Positions 1 through 10,912 of a stretch of DNA of 64,000 nt are shown here, one piece after another. Both the position numbers and the translations under genes were made by a program. The stretch spans positions 19,523,788 to 19,587,787 of the forward strand of contig CM069605.1 of the NCBI GenBank assembly GCA_035771175.1, given 5' to 3'. Numbering within the stretch: the first letter of the stretch is position 1; every line of letters begins with the position of its first letter. The stretch is from Paratinospora sagittata (lineage: Eukaryota; Streptophyta; Magnoliopsida; Ranunculales; Menispermaceae). Below the pieces are notes generated by a model. That model did no database searches. It saw only the letters and a program-made list of their open reading frames with translations, and had not been told where the DNA came from.

Positions 1-1
1 A

Positions 2-334
2 AGCCGACGCAAGATTCCTGTCAGGAAAGTACGAAATAATGAGCCAAACCAGAATCCTACATCAAACCCAGCACCGAATAATGATCCAACCGATCGACTA
101 TTCACTATGGAAGATTTATTTGCCAACCTAAATCAACCTCAACCAAATCAAGATAGACAAAGTGCTCAAGCAAATCCACCAACCTGGAACATGCCAACTC
201 AAGGCAACATTTCGTACCAAAGGTTTCCAACTCCTGAGGTACCGTATCGGCCAAATCCACAAGTTCCTGTGAACCAACAACAAGAACTTATTTATCAGGA
301 CGTTTACTTGTATAGTAGCGACCTCCTTTATTAG
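2..334 (+). CDS. Unknown Pro/Asn/Gln-rich ORF, 5' end outside window
   Basis: An open frame enters from the left edge and runs to a stop at 332-334; the first ATG inside is at 107. The product is low in complexity: a short basic stretch (RRKIPVRKVR) is followed by about 80 residues rich in Pro, Asn and Gln. I recognise no domain. From about position 297 the frame runs into the hairpin/tandem repeat that fills the next kilobase, so its last dozen residues (after IYQD) are repeat-encoded and the natural C-terminus may have been lost. The composition would fit a disordered linker or tail of a retroelement or pararetrovirus-like polyprotein, but nothing in the sequence proves that. It is probably not a host gene, given its surroundings. 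Confidence 0.35.
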   Translation, partial: SRRKIPVRKVRNNEPNQNPTSNPAPNNDPTDRLFTMEDLFANLNQPQPNQDRQSAQANPPTWNMPTQGNISYQRFPTPEVPYRPNPQVPVNQQQELIYQDVYLYSSDLLY

Positions 335-1183
335 TCAACCTCTAAAGTTGTCAGGAAGCTGACACAGCATCAGCTCAATGAAAGATGTCCTAAGTGTTTC
401 AAAGAATGCTTCTTTGAGTACGCTGATAGTTATAAGTTAAACAATCTATCAGGACGCTTACTTGTATAATAATGGCCTCATTTATTAGTCAACCTCTGAA
501 GTTGTCAGGAAGCTAACTCAGCATCAGCTCACTGAAAGATGTCTTAAGTTTTTCAAAGAATGCTTATTTGAGGACGCTGATAGTTATAAGTTGAACAATC
601 TATCATGACGCTATCTGGATAGAAGCACCCTCACCTTTGGGACTCAACTTATTAACTTTTAGGACGTTGATTTTCCTTCAGCGTGTTTGTGTCTTATTTA
701 AAAGGTTTTTAATCGGTATGACGCTTACATTATTGTAGCGCCCTCATGATATGTTTTATGTTTTATGTTTTTAAGTGGTAGGACGCTTACGAAGTTGTTG
801 CACCCTCATGTTTTGTTTTATGGTTTAAAGGCAGGACGCTTACTCGGATAGTAGCGCCCTCGGGTACTTAACTGTTTTAAAACACAGCAGGACGCTAACT
901 GTGCATTAGCGCCCTCAAGGTTAAGTCATTTAGGTGTCAAAGCAAGTCAGGACACTTAAGAGTAAGTAGCACCCTCACTTAAGTGTTCAACAAGAAGCTT
1001 ATACATAATAAGCGCCCTGAAGGAACAAAATGACATTGTTAATATTATGAGTTAGGACATTGATTACAGAATCAGGACGTTAATTCAACAACTATCACTG
1101 ATCGAACAAGTACACTACGTAAGTTTACTTTTTCAGAACAGACCTTTGCACAAAGTCATTTTCAAACCTATCAGAGATCGTCT
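297..1183 (+). repeat. Array of short hairpins, AGGACGCT...AGCGCCCT
   Basis: A motif of about 28 nt recurs every 44-62 bases: AGGACGCT, an AT-rich spacer of 10-13 nt, then AGCGCCCT. The two octamers can pair except for one A-C mismatch, so each copy folds as a small stem-loop. Clear copies are at 718-745, 780-807, 833-861, 889-916, 949-976 and about 993-1018. Degenerate ones are at 298-325, 451-478 and 605-632. The part at 301-608 is also a tandem duplication of about 154 bp (copies from 301 and 454), which carries one motif per copy plus a longer conserved spacer. The array ends near the palindrome TCAGAGA-TCG-TCTCTGA at 1171-1187. It may be the upstream part of the LTR whose downstream half resumes at 9531; that link is inference. 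Confidence 0.7.
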
Positions 1184-1664
1184 CTGATTGTCACACCCTG
1201 GGTTGCACAGCGTTCCCCCTACCAAGGTGTGGGCGCACCCCCTTCGGGCGAACGCGTAGCTATTATGAATCCATAATATTGTCCTATCGCCATGTAGCAA
1301 CCCAACCGCAGCTGGTCTACATCGAAACGATTATTTATCCCTACTATTCACTCATGAATAGTAAAGGGCCTCCCCCAGAATCGAACTCGAGACCTCCCTT
1401 AAGGAGTCTAATTTCGCATTCTGAGTAGCCACTGAACCATTGGCTAGGAGTTCGATTCCTAGGGAGGCCCTGCACTATTCATGAATAGTGGCAGACAAAT
1501 AATCGTTTCGATGTAGACCAGCTGCGGTTGTGTTGCTACATGGCGATATGACAATATTATGAATCCATAATGCCTAGGCGTTCGCCCCGAGGGGATGCGC
1601 CCACACCTGGGTAGGGGGCACGCTGTGCAACCCAGGGTGTGACAAAAAATTCATCATGCCTTTT

Positions 1665-2164
1665 TGTCACACCCTGGGTTGCACAGCATGCCCCCTACCC
1701 AGGTGTGGGCACACCCCCTCGGGGCGAACGTCGAGCCATTATGGATTCATAATATTGTCATATCGTCATGTAGCAACCCAACCGCAGCTGGTCTACATCG
1801 AAACGATTATTTGTCTGCCACTATTCATGAATAGTGTAGGGCCTCCCTAGGAATTGAACTCGAGACCTCCCTTAAGGAGTCTAATTTCGCATTCCTAGTA
1901 GTCACTGAACCATTGGCTCAGTGGTTACTAGGAATGCGAAATGAGACTCCTTAAGGGAGGTCTCGAGTTCGATTCCTAGGGAGGCCCTTTACTATTCATG
2001 AGGGAATAGTAGGGACAAATAATTGTTTCGATGTAGACCAGCTGCGGTTGGGTTGCTACATGGCGATATGACAATATTATGGATCCATAATGGCTAGGCG
2101 TTCGCCCCGAGGGGGTGCGCCCACACCTGGGTAGGGGGCACGCTGTGCAACCCAGGGTGTGACA
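1665..2164. repeat. Representative 500-bp foldback unit
   Basis: This is one complete unit, from TGTCACACC to GGTGTGACA. The left arm is matched by the right arm almost base for base, with the dyad centre at about 1905-1920 (GAACCATTGGCTCAGTGG). A transcript through it would form a hairpin of about 240 base pairs. The right half reads, in order: tRNA-like head, a variable stretch around TTCATGAGGGAATAG, the CGTTTCGATGTAGACCAGC block, the GGATCCATAAT block, a GC-rich block, and the terminal CCCAGGGTGTGACA. Units around it differ by scattered substitutions and 1-10 bp indels. Confidence 0.8.
1914..1976 (+). promoter_or_regulatory. tRNA-like internal pol III promoter (box A and box B)
   Basis: TGGCTCAGTGG (1914-1924) matches the box A pattern TRGCNNAGYGG. 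GAGTTCGATTCC (1965-1976) matches the box B pattern GWTCGANNCC. The spacing of about 50 bases is right for a tRNA-derived SINE. Both arms of nearly every unit carry the pair, so two such promoters stand head to head at each palindrome centre and point outwards. The fold is not a functional tRNA: there is no convincing anticodon arm or acceptor stem. A second, diverged tRNA-like head (box B GAGTTCGAACT, on the minus strand) occurs in each higher-order unit, for example near 4515-4580. Confidence 0.6.
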
Positions 2165-4456
2165 AAAAGGCATCATAAATTTTTTGTCACACCCTGGGTT
2201 GCACAGCGAGCCCCCTACCCAGGTGTGGGCTCGGGGCGAACGCCTAGCCATTATGGATTCATAATATTGTCATATCGCCATGTAGCAACCCAACCGCAGC
2301 TGGTCTACATCGAAATGATTATTTTTCTGCCACTATTCATTAATATTGCAGGGCCTCCCTAGGAATCGAACTCGAGACCTCCCTTAAGGAGTCTAATTTC
2401 GCATTCCTAGTAGCCACTGAACCATTGGCTCAGTGGTTACTAGGAATGCGAAATTAGACTCCTTAAGGGAGGTCTCGAGTTCGATTCCTAAGGAGGCCCT
2501 TTTCTATTCATGAGGGAATAGTAGGGACAAATAATCGTTTCCATGTAAACCAGCTGCGGTTGGGTTGCTAAATGGTGATATGACAATATTATGGATCCAT
2601 AACGGCTAGGCGTTCGCCCCGTAGGGGTGCGCCCACACCTGGGTAGGGGCACGCTGTGCAACCTAAGGTGTGACAAAAAGGCCTCATGAATTTTTTTCAC
2701 ACCCTGGGTTGCACAGCGTGCCCCCTACCCAGGTGTTGGCGCACCCCCTCGGGGCGAACGCCTAGCCATTATGGATTCATAATATTGTCATATCGCCATG
2801 TAGCAACCCAACCGCAGCTGGTATACATCGAAACGATTAATTGTCTGCCACTATTCATTAATAGTGCAGGGCCTCCCTAGGAATCGAACTCGAGACCTCC
2901 CTTAAGGAGTCTAATTTCGCATTCCTAGTAGCCACTGAACCATTGGCTCCGTGGTTACTAGAAATGCGAAATTAGACTCCTTAAGGGAGGTCTCGAGTTC
3001 GATTCCTAAGGAGGCCATTTTCTATTCATGAGGGAATAGTAGGGACAAATTATCGTTTCGATGTATACCAGTTGCAGTTGGGTTGCTACATGGCGATATA
3101 ACAATATTATGGATCCATAATGGCTAGGCGTTCGCCCCGAGGGGGTGCGCCCACACCTAGGTAGGGGGCACGCTGTGCAACCCAGGGTGTGACAAAAAGG
3201 CATCATGAATTTTTTGTCACACCCTGGGTTGCACAGCGTGCCCCATACCCAGGTGTGGGCGCACCCCCTAGAGGCGAACGCCTAGCCATTATGGATTCAT
3301 AGTATTGTCATATCGCCACGTAGCAACCCAACCGCAGCTGGTTTACATCGAAACGATTATTTGTCTGCCACTATTCAAGAATAGTGCAGGGCCTCCCTAG
3401 GAATCGAACTCGAGACCTCCATTAAGGAGTCTAATTTTGCATTCCTAGTAGCCACTGAACAATTGGCTCAGTGGTTACTAGGAATGCCAAATTAGACTCC
3501 TTAAGGAAGGTCTCGAGTTCGATTCCTAAGGAGGCCCTTGACTATTCATGAGGGAATAGTAGGGACAAATAATCGTTTCGATGTAGACCAGCTGCGGTTT
3601 GGATGCTACATGGTGATATGACAATACTATGAATCCATAATGGCTAGGCGTTCGCCTCGAGGGGGTGCGCCCACACCTGGGTATGGGGCACGCTTTGCAA
3701 CCATGGGTGTGACAAAAAAATCATTAGTTCTTTTTGTCACACCCTGGGTTGCACAGCGTGCCCTTACCCAGGTGTGGGCGCACCCCCTCGGGGCGAACGC
3801 CTAGCCATTATGGATCCATAATATTGTCATATCGCAATGTAGCAACCCAACTGCAGCTGGTATACATCGAAACGATTATTTGTCTGCCACTATTTATTAA
3901 TAGTGCAGGGCCTCCATATGAATCGAACTCGAGACCTCCCTTAAAGAGTCTAATTTCGCATTCCTAGTAGCAACTGAACCATTGGCTCAGTGGTTACTAG
4001 GAATGCGAAATTAGACTCCTTAAGGGAGGTCTCGAGTTCGATTCTTAGGGAGGCCCTTGACTATTCATGAGGGAATAGTGGGGACAAATAATCGTTTCGA
4101 TGTAGACCAGCTGCGGTTGGGTTACTACATGGCAACCCAACCGCAGCTGGTCTACATCGAAACGATTATTTGTCTGCCACTATTCAAGAATAGCGCAGGG
4201 CCTCCTTAGGAATCGAACTCGAGACCTCCATTAAGGAGTCTAATTTCGCATTCCTAGTAGCCACTGAACAATTGGCTCAGTGGTTACTAGGAATGCAAAA
4301 TTAGACTCCTTAAGGAAGGTCTCGAGTTCGATTCCTAAGGAGGCCCTTGACTATTCATGAGGGAATAGTGGGGACAAATAATCGTTTCGATGTAGACCAG
4401 CTGCGGTTGGGTTGCTACATGGCGATATGACAATATTATGGATCTATAATGGCTAG

Positions 4457-7400
4457 GCGTCTAGTACCTCCGAGATCATTTATCCATACTATTCACTCAT
4501 GAATAGTAAAGGGAATCCCCCAAGTTCGAACTCGCAACCACTTCCTCACAAGGTTAGATTTCGCAACTTGAGTAGCCACTGAGTATAAATAAGGCCTTTT
4601 TGTCACACCCTATGTTGCACAGCGTGCCCCCTACCCAGGTGTGGGCGCACCCCCTCGGGGCGAACGCCTAGCCATTATGGATTAATAATATGGTCATATC
4701 GCCATGTAGTAACCCAACAGTAGCTGGTTTACATCGAAACGATTATTTGTCTGCCACTATTCATGAATAGTGCAGGGCTTCCCTTGGAATCGAACTCAAG
4801 ACCTCCCTTAAGGAGTCTATTTTCGCATTCCTAGTAGCCACTGAACCATTGGCTCAGTGGTTACTAGGAATGCGAAATTAAACTCCTTAAGGGAGGTCTC
4901 GAGTTCTATTCCTAGGGAGGCCCTTTACTATTCATGAGGGAATAGGAGGGACAAATAATCGTTTCGATGTATACCAGCTGCAGTTGGGTTGCTACATGGC
5001 GATATGACAATATTATGGATCCATAATGGCTAGGCGTTCGCCCCGAGGGGGTGCTCCCACACCTGGGTAGGGGCACGCTGTGCAACCCAGGGTGTGACAA
5101 AAAGGCCTAATGAATTTTTTGTCACACCCATGGTTGCACAGCGTGCCCCATACCCAAGTGTAGGCGCACCCCCTCGAGGCGAAAGCCTAGCCATTATGGA
5201 TTCATAGTATTGTCATATCGCCACGTAACAACCCAACCGCAGCTGGTTTACATCGAAACGATTATTTCTCTGCCACTATTCAAGAATAGCGCAGGGCCTC
5301 CCTAGGAATCGAACTCGAGACCTCCATTAAGGAGTCTAATTTCGCATTCCTAGTAGCCACTGAACAATTGGCTCAGTGGTTACTAGGAATGAAAAATTAG
5401 ACTCCTTAAGGAAGGTCTCGAGTTCGATTCCTAAGGAGGCCCTTGACTATTCATGAGGGAATAGTACGGACAAATAATCGTTTCGATGTAGACCAGCTGC
5501 GGTTGGGTTGCTACATGGCGATATGACAATATTAGGGATCTATAATTTCTACGCGTTCGCCCCGAAGGGGTGGGCCCATACCTGGGTAGGGGGCACGCTG
5601 TGCAACCCAGGGTGTGACAAAAAGGCCTCATGTATACATGAGGCTTTTGTTTTTCACGCTCTAACCACGGCCAAAACACGGGCGCACCCCCTCCGGGGCG
5701 CCAGCCACGCCATTATGAATCCATAATATTGTCACGTCTCAGTACACAGCCCGCCACAGCGTCTAGTACCTCCGAGATCATTTATCCCTACTATTAACTC
5801 ATGAATAGTAAAGGGCATCCCCCAAGTTCGAACTCGCAACCACTTCCTCATAAGGTTAGATTTCGCAACTTGAGTAGCCACTGAGTATAAATAAGGCCCT
5901 TTTGTCACACCCTAGGTTTCACAGCGTGCCCCCTACCCAGGTGTGGGCGCACCCCCTCGGGGCGAACGCCTAGCCATTATGGATTAATAATATGGTCATA
6001 TCGCCATGTAGCAACCCAACAGTAGCTGGTTTACATCGAAACGATTATTTGTCTGCCACTATTCATGAATAGTGCAGGGCTTCCCTTGGAATCGAACTCG
6101 AGACCTCCCTTAAGGAGTCTAATTTCGCATTCCTTGTAGCCACTGAACCATTGGCTCTGTGGTTCCTAGCAATGCGAAATTAGACTCCTTAAGGGAGGTC
6201 TCGAGTTCGATTCCTATGGAGGCCCTTTACTATTCATGAGGAATAGTAGGGACAAATAATCGTTTCGATGTATACCAGCTGCAGTTGGGTTGCTACATGG
6301 CGATATGACAATATTATGGATCCATAATGGCTAGGCGTTCGCCCCGAGGAGGTGCGCTCACACCTGGGTAGGGGAACGCTGTGCAACCAAGGGTGTGACA
6401 AAAAGGCCAAATGAATTTTTTGTCACACCCATGGTTGCACAACGTGCCCCATACCCAGGTGTGGGCGCACCCACTCGAGGCGAACGTCTAGCCATTATGG
6501 ATTCATAGAATCTTCATATCGCCATGTAACAACCCAATCGCAGCTGGTCTACATCGAAACGATTATTTGTCTGCCACTATTCAAGAATAGTGCAGGGCCT
6601 CCCTAGGAATCGAACTCGAGACCTCCATTAAGGAGTCTAATTTCGCGTTCCTAGTAGCCACTGAACAATTGGCTCAGTGGTTACTAGGAATGCGAAATTA
6701 GACTCCTTAAGGAAGGTCTCGAGTTCGATTCCTACAGAGGCCCTTGACTATTCATGAGGGAATAGTAGGGACAAATAATCGTTTCGATGTAGACCAGCTG
6801 CGGTTGGGTTGCTACATGGCAATATGACAATATTATGGATCTATAATGGCTACGCGTTCGCCCCGAAGGGGTGCGCCCACACCTGGGTAGGGGGCACGCT
6901 GTGCAACCCAGGGTGTGACAAAAAGGCCTCATGTATACATGAGGCTTTTTTTTTTCACGCTCTAACCACAGCCAAAATACGGGCGCACCCCCTCCGGGGC
7001 GCCAGCCATGCCATTATGAATCCATAATATTGTCACGTCTCAGTACACAGCCCGCCACAGCGTCTAGTACCTCCGAGATCATTTATCCCTACTATTCACT
7101 CATGAATGGTAAAGGGCATCCCCCAAGTTCGAACTCGCAACCACTTCCTCATAAGGTTAGATTTCACAACTTGAGTAGCCACTGAGTATACATAAGGCCT
7201 TTTTGTCACACCCAAGGTTGCACAGCGTGCCCCCTACCCAGGTGTGGGCGCACCCCCTCGGGGCGAACGCCTAGCCATTATGGATTCATAATATTGTCAT
7301 ATCGCCATGAAGCAACCCAACAGTAGCTGGTCTACATCGAAACGATTATTTGTCTGCCACTATTCATGAATAGTGCAGGGCCTCCCTTGGAATCGAACTC

Positions 7401-8360
7401 GAGACCTCCTTTAAGGAGTCTAATTTCGCATTCCTAGTAGCCAGTGAACCATTGGCTCAGTGGTGACTAGGAATGCGAAATTAGACTCCATAAGGGAGGT
7501 CTCGAGTTCGATTCCTAGGGAGGCCCTTTACTATTCATGAGGGAATAGTAGGGACAAATAATCGTTTCGATGTATACCAGCTGCAGTTGGGTTGCTACAT
7601 GGCGATATGACAATATTATGGATCCATAATGGCTAGGCGTTCGCTCCGAGGGGTGCGCCCACACCTGGGTAAGGGCACGCTGTGCAACCCAGGGTGTGAC
7701 AAAAAGGCCTAATGAATTTTTTGTCACACCCATGGTTGCACAGCGTGCCCCATACCCAGGTGTGGGCGCACCCCCTCGAGGCGAACGCCTAGCTATTATG
7801 GATTCATAGTATTGTCATATCGCCATGTAGCAACCCAACTGCAGCTGGTCTACATCGAAACGATTATTTGTCTGCCACTATTCAAGAATAGTGCAGGGCC
7901 TCCCTAGGAATCGAACTCGAGACCTCCATTAAGGAGTCTAATTTCGCATTCCTAGTAGCCACTGAACAATTGGCTCAGTGGTTACTAGGAATGCGAAATT
8001 AGACTCCTTAAGGAAGGTGTCGAGGTCGATTCCTACAGAGGCCCTTGACTATTCATGAGGGAATAGTAGGGACAAATAATCGTTTCGATGTAGACCAGCT
8101 GCGGTTGGGTTGCTACATGGCGATATGACAATATTATGGATCTATAATGGCTACGCGTTCGCCCCGAAGGGGTACGCCCACACCTGGGTAGGGGGCAGGC
8201 TGTGCAACCCAGGGTGTGACAAAAAGGCCTCATGTATACATGAGGCTTTTTTTTTTCACGCTCTAACCACAGCCAAAATGCGGGCGCACCCCCTCCGGGG
8301 CGCCAGCCACGCCATTATGAGTCCATAATATTGTCACGTCTCAGTACACAGCCCGCCACA
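4457..8360. repeat. Three 1.3-kb higher-order repeats inside the foldback array
   Basis: The segment starting GCGTCTAGTACCTCCGAGATC recurs at 4457, 5759, 7060 and 8361, a period of 1301-1302 bp. Each period contains a diverged single tRNA-like head on the minus strand, two complete palindromes, and a linker. The linker holds a perfect 20-bp palindrome (GCCTCATGTATACATGAGGC, 5625-5644 in the first copy) and a GC-rich tail with CCGCCACAGC. The copy starting at 8361 follows the pattern at first and then ends with ordinary palindromes at 9525. Copies are more alike at equal positions than neighbouring palindromes are, which shows that 1.3 kb blocks were amplified after the simple palindromes had formed. 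Confidence 0.8.
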
Positions 8361-9530
8361 GCGTCTAGTACCTCCGAGATCATTTATCCCTACTATTCAC
8401 TCATGAATGGTAAAGGGCATCCCCCAAGTTCGAACTCGCAACCACTTCCTCATAAGGTTAGATTTCGCAACTTGAGTAGCCACTGAGTATACATAAGGCC
8501 TTTTTGTCACACCCTAGGTTGCACAGCGTGCCCCCTACCCAGGTGTGGGCGCACCCCCTCGGGGCGAACGCCTAGCCATTATGGATTCATAATATTGTCA
8601 TATCGCCATGTAGCAACCCAACAGTAGCTGGTCTACATCGAAACGATTATTTGTCTGCCACTATTCATGAATAGTGCAGGGCCTCCCTTGGAATCGAACT
8701 CGAGACCTCCCTTAAGGAGTCTAATTTCGCATTTCTAGTAGCCACTGAACCATTGGCTCAGTGGTTACTAGGAATACGAAATTAAACTCCTTAAGGGAGG
8801 TCTCGAGTTCGATTCCTAGGGAGGTTCTTTACTATTAATGAGGGAATAGTAGAGACAAATAATCGTTTCGATGTAGACCAGCTGTGGTTGGGTTGCTACA
8901 TGGCGATATAACAATATTATGGATTCATAATGGCTAGGCGTTCGCCCCGAAGGGGTGCGCCCACACCTGGGTAGGGGGCACGCTGTGCAACACAGGGTGT
9001 GACAAAAAGGCCTCATGAATTTTTTGTCACACCCTGGGTTGCACAGCGTGCCCCCTACCCAGGTGTGGGCGCACCCCCTCGGGGCGAACGCCTAGCCATT
9101 ATGGATTCATAATATTGTCATATCGCCATGTAGCAACCCAACCGCAGCTGGTCTACATCGAAACGATTATTTGTCTGCCACTATTCATGAATAGCGTAGG
9201 GCCATCCCTAGGAATCGAACTCGAGACCTCCCTTAAGGAGTCTAATTTCGCATTCCTAGTAGCCACTGAACCATTGGCTCAGTGGTTACTAGGAATGCGA
9301 AATTAGACTCCTTATGGGAGGTCTCGAGTTCGATTCCTAGAGAGGCCCTTTACTATTCATGAGGGAATAGTAGGGACAAATAATCGTTTCGATGTAGACC
9401 AGCTGCGGTTGGGTTGCTACATGGCGATATGACAATATTATGGATCCATAATGGCTAGGCGTTCGCCCCGAGGGGGTGCGCCCACACTTGGGTAGGGGGC
9501 ACGCTGTGCAACCCAGGGTGTGACACTGAT

Positions 9531-10912
9531 ACATAAAATAAGTTTTTCTAAAACTTTCATTTTCATGAAATCTGAAAAGAACCAGAATGTTAGTGAAAAT
9601 TGCAGTTGCCATTTTTATATGTCATTGTGTGTAAACGTTCATATTATTTGAATTTCAAATGTCTAACGGCTATGTCCTACTAAGTCTACAAAATACCAGC
9701 ACTTAGAACCAAACAACTTGCCAATCACTTTGTGTTTTGCCAATACTTTGTGAAAGTTAGTTTGTGTCAAAATGAATTTCATTTTCTAATCTTTCAAAGT
9801 ATTTTTCACTGATACCGTATGTATTCAAGTGATTTTCATACTGAGCTTATTTTCATTCAATCTTTGAAAATCCATTTGATCTGGTATCAACTCAAATTCT
9901 TAGCACTGATTCATATATGGTTTCATTCTTGCTGGAGATAGAATTTGAGAAATAGTTCAAGATATGTAGTTGTACTTGATTTCATATCTTAAGTATTGTA
10001 TTGAACTATATCAGTAGTTGCGTTAACTATTGATCACTGAACCATAAGTTTTCATACTTATATTTTATATCTATTTTGGAAACTATTTGTGTCTATGCAT
10101 ACACTAGTCCTTCGATTTTCAACTTCAATGTTTTATAGTATTATATTATTTTCGAAGAAGCACTGATTTTCATAACACATCACTCATGCTTTTCGAAACT
10201 GCACTTGAGCAATACCGAACATTGGAAGGTAAAGAAGTGTAAGTGTATCTTCTCTTAGCATTACCTGTGCTTCATTTCTATATCTTGTAATGTTATGTAA
10301 TGTGCTTTATTGTAAAGTGTTCTACTACGTTAGAACCAACCAACATCTTAGTGTTGTAATGTCGGTGTGTTTCTTGACTAAAACAACCAAGACAAGTGAA
10401 CGAAGTTCACTTAATGATTTCAGGATTGAAATCATGAAAGGTTATCTCTGAACCTGTAAAAGAGAACCAATTCATCCGCATCCCGCAAAAGCATAGGTAT
10501 GTCCTTAACCTTAAAAAGGATAGGTTATCTCTCACCCCTCTAAAAGAGAACCGGTTCATCTTCATCTCGTAAAAGGATAGGTTATCTCTTGCCCGTAAAA
10601 GAGAAACGGTTCATCCTTAGCCCGTAAAAGGATAGGTTTGCCTTTAACCTGTAAAAGGGCAACTGTAACGGTTTGGTTCTCACCCGTAAGAGAATTCCTT
10701 AGCGGTAAGGTTAAAATCCTAACTGAGGAGGTTAGGGAGTGGATGTAGGCACGGCTGAACACTATTAATCGTGTGTCTCACTTTCGCAATTCAGTCTGTG
10801 TTTTATTTTGCATCCAATTCCAATATACTCATGTAAATCACTAAGTTATTGGAAGATAATTTTAAAATTAACCATCTCACCCAATTCACCCCCCTCTTGG
10901 GTGGACCACCAA
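9531..10912 (+). mobile_element. Copia-type LTR, downstream part
   Basis: The 3' end has the layout common to plant Ty1/copia LTRs: a CCCGTAAAAG-rich zone, GTGGATGTAGGCACGGCTGAACAC, then CCCAATTCACCCCCCTCTTGG and an end at about 10912. Between 10440 and 10700 a stretch of 55-60 bp (TAAAAGAGAACCGGTTCATC, then GTAAAAGGATAGGTT) is repeated about four times with small changes. A related copy lies inverted at 54794-55128. The upstream half of this LTR is probably the AGGACGCT hairpin region before 1188, separated from it by the foldback insertion. A degenerate primer-site-like sequence may follow (AGGAAGGTCGAGCACGG), but no gag follows it. Confidence 0.6.

Larger units (their letters stand above)
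1189..9525. mobile_element. Foldback-type palindromic repeat array, single insertion
   Basis: The region is built of about fifteen palindromes whose centres lie near 1441, 1913, 2431, 2945, 3470, 3990, 4277, 4850, 5368, 6150, 6670, 7455, 7970, 8755 and 9275. Each arm is about 250 bp. It starts TGTCACACCCTGGGTTGCAC, runs through a GC-rich segment, then ATTATGGAT-CATAAT and GCAACCCAACCGCAGCTGG, and ends at a tRNA-like head; the other arm is its reverse complement. Outer junctions between units are palindromic too (TGTGACAAAAAGGCC...TTTTTTGTCACA). The whole block is flanked by a perfect 5-bp repeat, CTGAT (1184-1188 and 9526-9530), as expected if one element inserted and then expanded in place. 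Many short ORFs can be read through the arms (for example LGCTACPLPRCG) but they are frame accidents. Several arms carry small deletions, and the first centre is truncated. Confidence 0.85.

Noticed and set aside
1189..9525. CRISPR array or tRNA gene cluster
   Set aside because: Units are 500-bp palindromes without unique spacers, and the tRNA-like heads lack a credible anticodon arm and acceptor stem. The setting is a plant genome.
1656..9612. About twenty ORFs of 60-90 codons on both strands, with repeated LGCTACPLPRCG and YRHVATQPQLVYIETI segments
   Set aside because: They are the same palindromic DNA arm read in several frames and on both strands; lengths change with every small indel and there is no start or stop conservation. 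Not a protein family.
10562..10762. Minus-strand ORF in the copia LTR
   Set aside because: It reads the CCCGTAAAAG tandem repeat backwards. No domain, no relatives in the other LTR copies.
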